Made by a program: the position numbers and the translations under genes. Below the pieces are notes generated by a model. That model did no database searches. It saw nothing but the letters and a program-made list of their open reading frames with translations, and was not told the DNA's origin. 32,824 nt of DNA from an uncultured Lentisphaerota bacterium. GTDB taxonomy: Bacteria; Verrucomicrobiota; Lentisphaeria; Victivallales; GWF2-50-93. The stretch spans positions 1 through 32,824 of the forward strand of contig CAIQLG010000303.1 of assembly GCA_903872565.1 (NCBI GenBank), written 5' to 3'. Shown one piece after another: positions 1 to 8,838 of this stretch (positions are counted from its first letter, which is position 1; the number at the start of each line of letters is the position of its first letter).

Positions 1-44
1 CTTATCATCAAGAATGAACTATTGCAAATCAATAATATAAAAAA

Positions 45-95
45 ATAGGTGTGACCCCGATGCCCTTAAACTATAGGTGTGATCCCGATGCCCTT
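45..95. repeat. Short direct repeat: ATAGGTGTGAYCCCGATGCCCTT at 45-67 and 73-95
   Basis: Two 23-nt copies differing at one position (C/T), period 28 nt, read directly from sequence. Confidence 0.85.
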
Positions 96-371
96 CGTTT
101 TTCCCCGCTAAGCACGCAAAAAACGCGAAAATACAATCCCTTAATATCTTTATATCTGGTTTCGCCACTAAAGTATTCAACAATATAACTTTTAAAATTA
201 TTTGTCAAACATAAAACAGTTAAATTTCAGATAAAATATGTCAGGGTTATGTTTTCAATTATTTTTAACATCGGAAGTTCCAGATCATGGATTGATTTTC
301 CCGTTTCCCATGTTATTCATAATGTTGCATTATTTCAAGTCGCTCACAATCAATCAGGGGAGAAAATTAAT

Positions 372-1247
372 ATGAAGAAAACAAGTTTCAAGGGATGGAA
401 AAATTGTGTCGAACTAAACAGCGGAGACTTCAAAATCGTAGTCACTACTGAAGTCGGACCACGCATCATTGGCGGGTTCGTCGGAAAAAGTGAAAACATC
501 TTCTACGTGGATCCCGCCAATGCCGGTAAAAAAGGCGGAAGCGAATGGACGCTCTACGGCGGACACAGGCTATGGCATTCCCCCGAGGCCAAACCCAGAA
601 GCTACTGCCCCGACAACGGCCCGGTACAAGTAAAAGAGAAAAAGGACGGCATGGAATTCACCGCAGGAGTAGAACCAACTACAGGCATTTACAAGAGCAT
701 GACGATAAAACCCCTCGGGAAAAGAAAATTCAGTGTCTCCCACATGCTGAGGAACGAAAATCCATGGCCAGTCGAACTCGCCGCCTGGGCTCTCTCCGTG
801 ATGGCACCCGGTGGAACCGCCGTCATACCAGTCCCGCAGGGCGACAGAAAAGCGCTTCTCCCTAACTGCTATATGACCGTGTGGCCGTACACAGACCTCG
901 GCGATTCCAGGCTCTCATTCGGAAGAAAACTCATTCTTCTTAGACAGGATCCGAATGCCAAGGAAGCGTCGAAGATCGGGCTCAACTGCGAGGATGGCTG
1001 GATAGCATACGCGAACAACGGCGTCGCACTCGTCAAGAGATTCGAACACATGGTTGACGCGGAATATCCCGACAACGGATGCAGCATCGAATCATATTCC
1101 TGCAGTTTCATGCTCGAGATAGAGACGCTTGGCCCGCTATACCTGCTCGAACCCGGTACTGAACTCGTACACGAGGAAGTATGGGAAGGTGTGACGGGAA
1201 TCGGAAAAATTGATACCGAAAAGGATGCAGCGAAGTATTTCAGATGA
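372..1247 (+). CDS. Aldose-epimerase/mutarotase-fold-like conserved protein (DUF4380-like)
   Basis: ORF 249..1247; ATG at 372 (MKKTSFKGWKNCVELNSGDFKIVVTTEVGPRIIGGF...) is the likely start. Motifs VGPRIIGGF, GGHRLWHSPE and NENPWPVELAAWALSVMAPGG resemble DUF4380-type proteins. Overlaps trpE by 4 nt (ATGA). Confidence 0.7.
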   Translation: MKKTSFKGWKNCVELNSGDFKIVVTTEVGPRIIGGFVGKSENIFYVDPANAGKKGGSEWTLYGGHRLWHSPEAKPRSYCPDNGPVQVKEKKDGMEFTAGVEPTTGIYKSMTIKPLGKRKFSVSHMLRNENPWPVELAAWALSVMAPGGTAVIPVPQGDRKALLPNCYMTVWPYTDLGDSRLSFGRKLILLRQDPNAKEASKIGLNCEDGWIAYANNGVALVKRFEHMVDAEYPDNGCSIESYSCSFMLEIETLGPLYLLEPGTELVHEEVWEGVTGIGKIDTEKDAAKYFR

Positions 1248-2749
1248 TGAACCCGGATCTTGCAACATTTAAAAAATTGGCCTCGAAAGGCAATCTCATC
1301 CCCGTTTCCAAGGAGATAATTGCCGATACGGAAACACCCGTTTCGGCCTACCGGAAAATCGCATACGATGAGAAGGGAAAGCCATACCCCTACTCCTTCC
1401 TCCTCGAGAGCGTCGAGGGCGGCGAGAACATCGCAAGATATTCCTTCCTCGGAGTCAACCCGCTCTCGGTATTCATACAGAAGAACGGCAAGGGGCTCCT
1501 CCACGAAATCTCCGGCAAAAAAATGGAAGTCAAAGGTGCGGATGTCTTTGAAAAAATAAATACCTTGATGAAAAAATATCGCCCGGTTCCAGTACCGGGA
1601 CTGCCGCCCTTCTCCGGCGGAGCCGTAGGATATGTTTCCTATGACATCATAAGCGAAGTCGAAAAAACTGTTCCGCGCCCGGACATCACACCACTCAACG
1701 CTCCGGAAGCCGTCTTCATGATTACCGATACCATTCTCGTATTCGACAGAGTCAGGCATACCATAAAAATAATAGCTCTTGCACATCTCGATGACGGGAC
1801 AAAGCCCGAAGATGCCTACGCAGACGCCCTAGAAAAAATAGAAAATCTCGAAAAAAGCCTCATGAAGGCGATCTCGATGCCGCCGGTATGCCACGACAGC
1901 ACGACAAAGGATGTGAAATTCGATTCGAACAAAACGTTCGACGAGTTCTGCGACATTGTCAGACGGACGAAAAATTACATATATGACGGGGACATCATCC
2001 AGGCGGTATTGTCGCAGCGTTTCTCGGTAAAGACTGCCGTCTCGCCGCTTTCACTCCACAGGGCGCTTAGGATATTGAATCCATCCCCCTATATGTTTCT
2101 TCTCAACTGCGATAATTTCTCCATCGTCGGCGCGTCTCCCGAAGTCCACGCCAAATGCATTGATGGGGCAATCACCGTAAGACCCATCGCAGGAACAAGG
2201 AAGAGAGGCGCAAACCCCGCACAGGATGCCGATCTGGAGAAGGAGCTTCTCGCCGATCCGAAGGAGCGTGCCGAACATATCATGCTCGTTGATCTTGCGA
2301 GAAACGACATTGGCCGCGTCGCAGAACCTGGCTCCGTAAAAGTTGATCAGCTTATGACCATCGAGAAATACAGCCACGTGATGCATATCGTCTCAAATGT
2401 CACCGGCAAACTGAAGCCGGGACTCGACACTGATGCCGTGATGAGAGCCACATTTCCGGCTGGAACCCTGAGCGGCGCACCAAAAGTCCGGGCGATGCAG
2501 ATCATCAGCGATTTGGAAAAGGAATGCCGTGGCCCCTATGGTGGCGCAGTCGCATACTATTCCTTCTACGGAAATCTCGACTCCTGCATAACGATAAGGA
2601 CTGCCGTAGTCAAGGATGGCACTGCCTATGTCCAGGCAGGCGCCGGCATTGTCGCCGACTCAGTGCCTGAAACAGAATTCGAGGAGACCGTGAACAAGGC
2701 GAAGGGAATGATGAAGGCCCTCGCCCTCGCCGAAAATTTCGAGAAATAA
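1244..2749 (+). CDS. trpE: Anthranilate synthase component I
   Basis: 501 aa. Chorismate-binding signatures: GDIIQAVLSQRF, NPSPYMFLL, GASPEVHAK, RPIAGTRKRG, EHIMLVDLARNDIGRV, TFPAGTLSGAPKVRAMQII, YGGAVAYYSF, QAGAGIVADSVPETEFEET. Confidence 0.96.
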   Translation: MMNPDLATFKKLASKGNLIPVSKEIIADTETPVSAYRKIAYDEKGKPYPYSFLLESVEGGENIARYSFLGVNPLSVFIQKNGKGLLHEISGKKMEVKGADVFEKINTLMKKYRPVPVPGLPPFSGGAVGYVSYDIISEVEKTVPRPDITPLNAPEAVFMITDTILVFDRVRHTIKIIALAHLDDGTKPEDAYADALEKIENLEKSLMKAISMPPVCHDSTTKDVKFDSNKTFDEFCDIVRRTKNYIYDGDIIQAVLSQRFSVKTAVSPLSLHRALRILNPSPYMFLLNCDNFSIVGASPEVHAKCIDGAITVRPIAGTRKRGANPAQDADLEKELLADPKERAEHIMLVDLARNDIGRVAEPGSVKVDQLMTIEKYSHVMHIVSNVTGKLKPGLDTDAVMRATFPAGTLSGAPKVRAMQIISDLEKECRGPYGGAVAYYSFYGNLDSCITIRTAVVKDGTAYVQAGAGIVADSVPETEFEETVNKAKGMMKALALAENFEK

Positions 2750-2750
2750 A

Positions 2751-4088
2751 ATGGATAAAACATACTGGAAATGCGTCGTCTGCTCCGCCGTTTTCGAGGG
2801 AACACTGCCCCCGGAAATATGCCCCGTATGCAAGGCAGGAAGAGAGGCCTTCATCCCATACACCCCTGAAGAAATCAATTTCAAAAATGACACGGACGAA
2901 AAAATCCTCATCATAGGATCCGGTGCAGCGGCAACATCCGCCGCGGAATCCGTCAGGAAGCGGAACGCGACAGCAAAGATAGACATCTTCACCTCCGAAA
3001 ACAAGCTCCCATACTTCCGCCCAATCCTCATCAGGGCATTGAACGAGAACATCAAGGACAAACAATATTATCTTCATCCTGCGCCATTCTATGCAAACAG
3101 GAAAATCGAAATTCACACCGGAAAAACTGCCTCTTCCATTGATCCGAGGGAAAGAACTGCGAATTTCGCGGACGGAGGAAAATACCCGTTCGACAAGATT
3201 CTTCTCGCCACCGGTGCGAAAAATTTTGCTCCGCCAATACCCGGCACCGATCTTCCCAGAGTGTTCACGCTGCGCGAAGCGGCAGATTTTGACAATCTCA
3301 AGACTTTCCTCGGCACTGAAAAGAATATCGTAATCATAGGCGGTGGAATTCTCGGTCTCGAGATCGCAGGAATATTAAACGAAATGAGACAGAAGATGAC
3401 TGTCGTCGAAGTATGCCCGAGAATACTTCCAAGACAGACAGATCCCGCCTCATCAAAGATCCTCGAAAAAATAATAACCGCTTCAGGGGTGAATCTGGTG
3501 AAAGGAGCTATCGTGTCCGAAATCGTCGGGAAAGACCATGTCGAGGGAGTCCGGCTCAACAGCGGCGAAATGATCAAATGCGACATGGTTATAATCTCCA
3601 CCGGAATCACGAGCAGAATGGAACTTGCGAAATTCGCAGACATCAAATGCGCCAGAGGAATCGTGGTGAACGAATTCATGCAAACATCAGCGGAATCAGT
3701 CTTCGCCGCAGGAGACTGCGCCGTCTTCGGAGACAAGATTGACGGCGTCTGGGAAACCGCCGCGGGACAGGGCAGAGTCGCAGGTGCGAACATCGCAGGA
3801 GACAAGACCTCTTATAAAGCGAAAATGTTCGGCACTCTTTTGAATGCATTCGGGACAAAACTCTTCTCGACAGGAGACTTCGGAACGATCCATTCCGCCG
3901 AAAAATACGAAGTGATTTCCACATCGGACAATGCATCAGGAACTTACAAAGCTTTCTATTTTCTTGGGGGAAAAGCCGTCGGTGGCATACTTCTCGGAGA
4001 TGCGATGCTGACCTGCCCCCTCATCGCCGCAATCGAAAACTCCTGGGACATCGCGGAATGCGCGAAAAACGGGATCAAAAGAAAATAA
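2751..4088 (+). CDS. Rubredoxin-domain fused NAD(P)/FAD-dependent oxidoreductase
   Basis: N-terminal rubredoxin-like YWKCVVCSAVFEG...EICPVCKAGREAF (two CxxC knuckles), then an FAD/NAD(P)-binding pyridine nucleotide-disulfide reductase domain (IIGSGAAATSAAES, ILLATGA, VIIGGGILGLEIAGIL, VFAAGDCA). Confidence 0.9.
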   Translation: MDKTYWKCVVCSAVFEGTLPPEICPVCKAGREAFIPYTPEEINFKNDTDEKILIIGSGAAATSAAESVRKRNATAKIDIFTSENKLPYFRPILIRALNENIKDKQYYLHPAPFYANRKIEIHTGKTASSIDPRERTANFADGGKYPFDKILLATGAKNFAPPIPGTDLPRVFTLREAADFDNLKTFLGTEKNIVIIGGGILGLEIAGILNEMRQKMTVVEVCPRILPRQTDPASSKILEKIITASGVNLVKGAIVSEIVGKDHVEGVRLNSGEMIKCDMVIISTGITSRMELAKFADIKCARGIVVNEFMQTSAESVFAAGDCAVFGDKIDGVWETAAGQGRVAGANIAGDKTSYKAKMFGTLLNAFGTKLFSTGDFGTIHSAEKYEVISTSDNASGTYKAFYFLGGKAVGGILLGDAMLTCPLIAAIENSWDIAECAKNGIKRK

Positions 4089-4118
4089 GCATCCGAGCCT
4101 TATGAGATAGGTTTAACC

Positions 4119-4534
4119 ATGAAATTTATTTATCGTAAGCTGTCAATTATATTATTATTTACATTTACTATTGCGATTGGGATATTTGTGGGCAATGGCT
4201 TTCCAAGAATTGGCATGAAAGCTTGACCCTTGATATCAATAAAACAGAGGATGATGATTACAGTGTAGTTATTTCAGTCAAAGGTGACGTTGGTTCTTGG
4301 ACCCTATTTCGAAAAGCGTCATTCAAAAATGGTCTCCTTGTTTTTGACAGGCCAATTATGGATTATGGAAGCAATGAAGCATATAGATATATGTATTTGT
4401 TAAGGGTCAACAATGCTCCTGCATTTCTGACTCACCCAATTGCAAAGTTAATTAAATTCGAGGAAAACCAACCTGTTCATGAGAAATCAGGCCTTGACTT
4501 ATTTCTTTTAAAACAGCCCTCTCCAAATCGCTAA
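4119..4534 (+). pseudogene. Small putative exported protein gene, apparently frameshifted near 4200-4224
   Basis: ATG 4119 gives MKFIYRKLSIILLFTFTIAIGIFVGNGFPRIGMKA* (stop 4224-4226), a signal/TM-like N-terminus. A different frame (ORF 4223..4534, upstream codons WHESLTLDINK...) continues as a 100-aa domain. Confidence 0.5.
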
Positions 4535-4738
4535 CTGACACCCCATTAACAGGATGGGTTTGACTATTAAAATAACGTGAAAGAGCTGGGACTCATTTCC
4601 GACAATGACTTGGGATGCCAAGAAAAATAACAGTTACTGTTTTTCCCGTGTATTCTGTGGTTATAGAATTGTCTGTGGTGTAAGTTGCCATATGGTTTTC
4701 CAGTAAAATCAGGAAGAATATGCGTATCAGGCACAGTG

Positions 4739-5077
4739 TCACACGAAGTTGATTTTGACGTGTTTTCCGCAAGCTCCGGCATAGGCGGCGATCGTGAACA
4801 ATGAAAGATTCGCACCCCTTTCAATCCGCGCAAGACTAGCTTGAGAAGTATGGAGCCTTTCAGCAAGCTGGGACTGAGTAAGCCCCGCTCTTTTTCTCGC
4901 ATGGTAAAGTTTTTCAGCCACTTCAAGCGCAATCTTTGCCCTTTCTACAGACTCCCTGTTTTTCGTGTCAGCAAGAAATTTCTTTCGAGATTCAGACTGT
5001 TTCTCATATTCCTTGGCAAATCCGCCTTTAAGCCCTCTAAGTTCGTTAATCAGCGCAATGTCATATTTCTTTTTCAT
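4739..5077 (-). CDS. XRE-family HTH protein, HigA-like antitoxin (no adjacent toxin)
   Basis: 112 aa with HTH_3 motif RKRAGLTQSQLAERLHTSQASLARIERG...; HigA-like architecture. Confidence 0.75.
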   Translation of the reverse strand: MKKKYDIALINELRGLKGGFAKEYEKQSESRKKFLADTKNRESVERAKIALEVAEKLYHARKRAGLTQSQLAERLHTSQASLARIERGANLSLFTIAAYAGACGKHVKINFV

Positions 5078-5191
5078 AGGTCACATTATATCATTAATAA
5101 TATATTACAAGCCCATTTTTTCACAAAGGTTTAATATATGCTGAAGGCGGCTAAGAGAAGGATTTTGACGAAAATATTTGCAATAAGAGAC

Positions 5192-5220
5192 TTGACTTAG
5201 TCACTTGACCAAGTTATAGT
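5192..5220 (+). promoter_or_regulatory. Sigma70-type promoter with embedded operator dyad upstream of the Phd/YefM-like antitoxin
   Basis: -35 TTGACT (5192-5197), 17-nt spacer, -10 TATAGT (5215-5220). The spacer region carries the dyad ACTTaGTCA-ct-TGACcAAGT (5195-5214; 8 of 9 positions symmetric). Confidence 0.65.
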
Positions 5221-5250
5221 AATAACGATTTGAAATCAGGAGATCAGACA

Positions 5251-5496
5251 ATGGATACGATGGTCATTTCGGAATTCAAGGCCAAGTGCATAGGGGTCAT
5301 GAAAAATATCAACAGAACGAAAAAACCTCTTACTATCACTCTGCGGGGAATACCAATCGTAAGAGTGGAACCGCTTAAAAATCAGACCGGGAAAAGAACT
5401 CTGGGAACCATGAAAGGCTCGGTGAAAGTAAAAGGCGACATTATTCCGAGACGGCATTATCCGGCGCTTCATCGTCATGGGACTCCACCATTTTAG
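5251..5496 (+). pseudogene. Phd/YefM-like antitoxin, apparently truncated at its C-terminus
   Basis: MDTMVISEFKAKCIGVMKNINRTKKPLTITLRGIPIVRVEPL...GTMKGSVKVKGDII is Phd/YefM-like. After GDII the frame becomes PRRHYPALHRHGTPPF, antisense to the 3' end of the htrA-like gene. Confidence 0.65.
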
Positions 5497-6556
5497 GATA
5501 AACAGTCACATCCAGCTTTTTCCCTTCCCTTATGAGTTTAATGAGGACTTCAGAGCCCTGTTGTTTGCTGAATATCCTGCTCTGGAGCTCTTTCGGGGTT
5601 TTGACTTCCAGTCCGTCAACCGCGACAATTACATCTCCCGGCTCTATCCCTGCCTTGTCCGCGGGGTTCGCCAAAAAAACTTCTCTGACAAGAACTCCCG
5701 ATTCGGCATTGAAATATTTTTTCATCTCAGAATTCAGTTCCTCCATCGCAATTCCTATCCATGGCCGAACAACCTTTCCATTCTTCTCAAGCTGTCCTGC
5801 AACATCCTTTGCTATATTGCTCGGCACTGCAAAACCAAGGCCGATATTGCCTGTCGAATACCCATCGGTGAAAATGAAATCGTTAACACCTATCACATCG
5901 CCCTCAATATTGAGCAGAGGTCCGCCGCTGTTCCCCCTGTTTATCGAAGCATCCGTCTGAATATAATTTTCATAGGAGTTCAAGCCGACGGATCTTCCTG
6001 TCTGGCTTACTATTCCCACTGTCATAGTATAGTCGAAATTGTATGGTGCCCCGACAGCAATAGCCCAATCGCCAATGCGGACCTTTTCGGAATCTGCAAA
6101 CTCGAGGAACGGGACTTTGCCAGGCGGACCTATTTTAAGCAGGGCGAGATCCGTCCTTGGATCAGTTCCTATCAGTTCCCCCTTGTACTGTTCTCCATTT
6201 TTCATTTTCACCAGGATCTCATCATTCCCTCTCACCACATGATAGTTTGTGAGGACATATCCATCCTCAGACACGAAAAAACCAGATCCTTTTCCCTCTA
6301 TCACAGGTGCTTTGAAATCATGCGTCCCGCGCTGTTGCTGATAATATCTCATGAAGGGAGAACCCATCTGATCGAGCTCTTTTCTTGTCGTTATGACCAC
6401 GACAGCTGGAAATGTCTTTTCTGCGACTTTGTTGAAAGCTTTCTGAATGCCTTTGAGCCCATCCACGTCGTCCGAAGCCCGAATAGCGAAAGAAACACTT
6501 ATTGGTGCGATAAGAACCAATATCGCAATTATTTTTTTGATAAAATGTCTTTCCAT
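5441..6556 (-). CDS. HtrA/Deg-family S1C serine protease with PDZ domain
   Basis: 371 aa. Signal-like N-terminus, GSGFFVSEDGYVLTNYHVV (His), DLALLKI (Asp), NRGNSGGPLLNIEGDVIGVN (Ser), PDZ region AGIEPGDVIVAVDGLEVKTPKELQ. Confidence 0.95.
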   Translation of the reverse strand: MERHFIKKIIAILVLIAPISVSFAIRASDDVDGLKGIQKAFNKVAEKTFPAVVVITTRKELDQMGSPFMRYYQQQRGTHDFKAPVIEGKGSGFFVSEDGYVLTNYHVVRGNDEILVKMKNGEQYKGELIGTDPRTDLALLKIGPPGKVPFLEFADSEKVRIGDWAIAVGAPYNFDYTMTVGIVSQTGRSVGLNSYENYIQTDASINRGNSGGPLLNIEGDVIGVNDFIFTDGYSTGNIGLGFAVPSNIAKDVAGQLEKNGKVVRPWIGIAMEELNSEMKKYFNAESGVLVREVFLANPADKAGIEPGDVIVAVDGLEVKTPKELQSRIFSKQQGSEVLIKLIREGKKLDVTVYPKMVESHDDEAPDNAVSE

Positions 6557-6648
6557 AAAAATTCCTCCATTTGCTTAATACCCATTTAGACATCCGTAGA
6601 TGGAAAAAGTTCACTGATGGCGGGTGAAAAAATATTCACGGGCATTTT

Positions 6649-7638
6649 TCAGCATTTTTTCATCTGGCATTCAAGGGATCCGAATCGTTGCAGAAAATAC
6701 ATTTTCATAAGTCCCTTGCCCTTGACATCCAGGGGAGGTCTCTCAGTGAATATGTATTTGTCCTTCAGAAGACTATAGGAGTTTTCCGAGACATTTATCT
6801 TCATGGGTTCGGAGTTGGATTCCATCCGAGATGCCGTGTTGATGGTGTCGCCGAAGACATCGTAGATATATTTTTCCGTGCCTACCACGCCGCCCACCAC
6901 AGGCCCCGAATGGATTCCGGCCCGTATTTCCCATTTAAGCTGGGAAACGGCATTTTTCCCTTTCAGATATTCAATAATCTCGAATGCGGATTTCGCAATA
7001 TTTAATGCGTGATCCTTGTTGGGGACTGGCATTCCGCATACGCAGAGATAGGCATCTCCTATTGTCTTTATCCTCTCGCAACCATTTCTGGTGATTATCC
7101 TGTCGAAGGCGGTGAATATCTCGTTAAGTTCGCTGATAACCTCAGCCGCTCCCATTTCGCTTGACATTTTTGTGAAGCCCACGATGTCGGAAAAGAAGAC
7201 AGTAACATCCTTGAAAGACTCCGGAATTGTCTTTCCATTCTCCTTGAGTTCTTCGGCTATCCTCATAGGCAGGATGTTGAGGAGAAGTTTCTCCGAACGT
7301 TGTCTTTCTCTTTCTATGATTTCATTCTGCTCAAGCATTTTGAGGTTCGCATCGGCAAGCTTGAAGCTCTGCTCTTCCAGCTTCTCCTGCTGTTCGAAGA
7401 GTTTCATGTTCGCCTCGGCAAGTTTCTGCTTCTGCTCTTCGAGCATCTCGTTTTTCTCGAGCAGGCCTAGATTAGCTCCGCCCATATTGAAGCCTTGCTC
7501 TTCAAACTCTTTCCGAAGTTTTCCGATGCTGTTTTTTTTGCGCCATAACAAGAAAGCTAAAATTGCCGACAGGACAATGAATACAAGAGTTGCCAGCGCA
7601 AGAATTAAGACATATTCAATTTTCACGGCCAAGATCAT
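6649..7638 (-). CDS. Class III nucleotidyl cyclase, predicted adenylyl cyclase, with N-terminal TM and coiled coil
   Basis: VTVFFSDIVGFTKMSSEMG, RIKTIGDAYLCVCG (Lys at the purine-specifying position) and YDVFGDTINTASRMES (Asp partner) match the K/D adenylyl-cyclase pattern. N-terminal TM plus ~21-residue EEQxxKLAxANxKLxEQ coiled-coil repeats. Confidence 0.92.
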   Translation of the reverse strand: MILAVKIEYVLILALATLVFIVLSAILAFLLWRKKNSIGKLRKEFEEQGFNMGGANLGLLEKNEMLEEQKQKLAEANMKLFEQQEKLEEQSFKLADANLKMLEQNEIIERERQRSEKLLLNILPMRIAEELKENGKTIPESFKDVTVFFSDIVGFTKMSSEMGAAEVISELNEIFTAFDRIITRNGCERIKTIGDAYLCVCGMPVPNKDHALNIAKSAFEIIEYLKGKNAVSQLKWEIRAGIHSGPVVGGVVGTEKYIYDVFGDTINTASRMESNSEPMKINVSENSYSLLKDKYIFTERPPLDVKGKGLMKMYFLQRFGSLECQMKKC

Positions 7639-7761
7639 TTTTACCTTTCCCTTTTAACCTCTCACAAAGCCGCTAGATCACAGAGTTTCCTGAAACATAA
7701 AATCAATTGAACATGTGCGTATGATTTCTTTGTGCCTCTGTGTGAGACATTTCCGGATTCA

Positions 7762-8838
7762 TCACGGCAATGCGAAACCTGCTGCACGCAGGCGCGGTTC
7801 GAGGTCTCCCTTGTCAACCGCCTTCATCCAGGCTTCGCGGGGTTCGACGGTGCCTGCCACGACCAGATCCAGCAAGGCATCGTTGAGAAGCGACATTCCC
7901 AACTTCCTGCTCGTCTGCATGATCGAGGGGATCTGGTATATTTTCGCTTCCCGGATAAGATTTGAAACCGATGGAATAACGCAGAGTATCTCCATCGCGG
8001 CTGCACGGCCGCCGCCTTTCTTCTTCACAAGAGTCTGCGCCACAACGCCCTTTAGGGATTCGCTCAGCATCGCTCTTATCTGCGCCTGCCTGTCCGCCGG
8101 GAACTGGCCAATGATCCTGTCAATGGTGCTGTATGCCGTTGTCGTATGAAGAGTTCCAAACACGAGATGCCCTGTCTCCGCGGTTTCTATCGCAATCTCG
8201 ACAGTCTCCAAGTCACGCATCTCGCCGATGAGAATGATGTCGGGATCCTCTCTGAGCGCCGCACGCAGCGCATTTTTGAACCCCGACGTATGCCTGTGGA
8301 CCTCCCTGTGATTGATGAGGCAGCTCTTGTTGGTGTGGACAAATTCGACAGGGTCTTCAATCGTGATTATGTGTGCGCTCCGAGTCTTATTGATAAGGTC
8401 TATCATCGCGGCAAGTGTCGTTGATTTTCCACTGCCGGTTGGGCCGGTGACTACGACAAGCCCCTTGTTCAGATTACAGAAGTTTCTGACAGACTGCGGG
8501 AGTCCCAGCTCATCCGCGGAAAGGATTTTCACAGGTATTTTCCGTATCACTGTGCCCACACCGTTAAGGTCCATAAAGACATTTACCCTGAACCTTGCCA
8601 TGCCCTTTATCTCGTATGCAAAGTCCGTGTCGAAACATTTCTGGAATTCCTCCTTGTTTCTCTCCGGCATGATTTCCTCGATCAGGGATACAACCATATC
8701 GCTTGTCATTTCATCGGTGTCCTGGGCGGAACGGATGTCGCCGTCGAGCCTGAACACAGGTCTGCTTCCGCTTGACAGATGGAAGTCTGATGCGCCACTT
8801 TCCACAAGGAACTCGAGGTATTGATCTATCCTAGGCAT
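7762..8838 (-). CDS. pilT: Type IV pilus retraction ATPase PilT
   Basis: 358 aa. GLVVVTGPTGSGKSTTLAAMID (Walker A), ITIEDPVEFVH, NHREVHRHTSGFKNALRAALREDPDIILIGEMRDLETVEIAIETAETGHLVFGTLHTTTA. Confidence 0.95.
   Translation of the reverse strand: MPRIDQYLEFLVESGASDFHLSSGSRPVFRLDGDIRSAQDTDEMTSDMVVSLIEEIMPERNKEEFQKCFDTDFAYEIKGMARFRVNVFMDLNGVGTVIRKIPVKILSADELGLPQSVRNFCNLNKGLVVVTGPTGSGKSTTLAAMIDLINKTRSAHIITIEDPVEFVHTNKSCLINHREVHRHTSGFKNALRAALREDPDIILIGEMRDLETVEIAIETAETGHLVFGTLHTTTAYSTIDRIIGQFPADRQAQIRAMLSESLKGVVAQTLVKKKGGGRAAAMEILCVIPSVSNLIREAKIYQIPSIMQTSRKLGMSLLNDALLDLVVAGTVEPREAWMKAVDKGDLEPRLRAAGFALP

Noticed and set aside
869-1786. Long minus-strand ORF (305 aa) antisense to the mutarotase-like/trpE genes
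   Set aside because: Low-complexity, no recognisable family, fully antisense to two strongly supported genes.
5477-6589. 370-aa plus-strand ORF
   Set aside because: Mirror ORF of the well-supported htrA-like gene on the minus strand.
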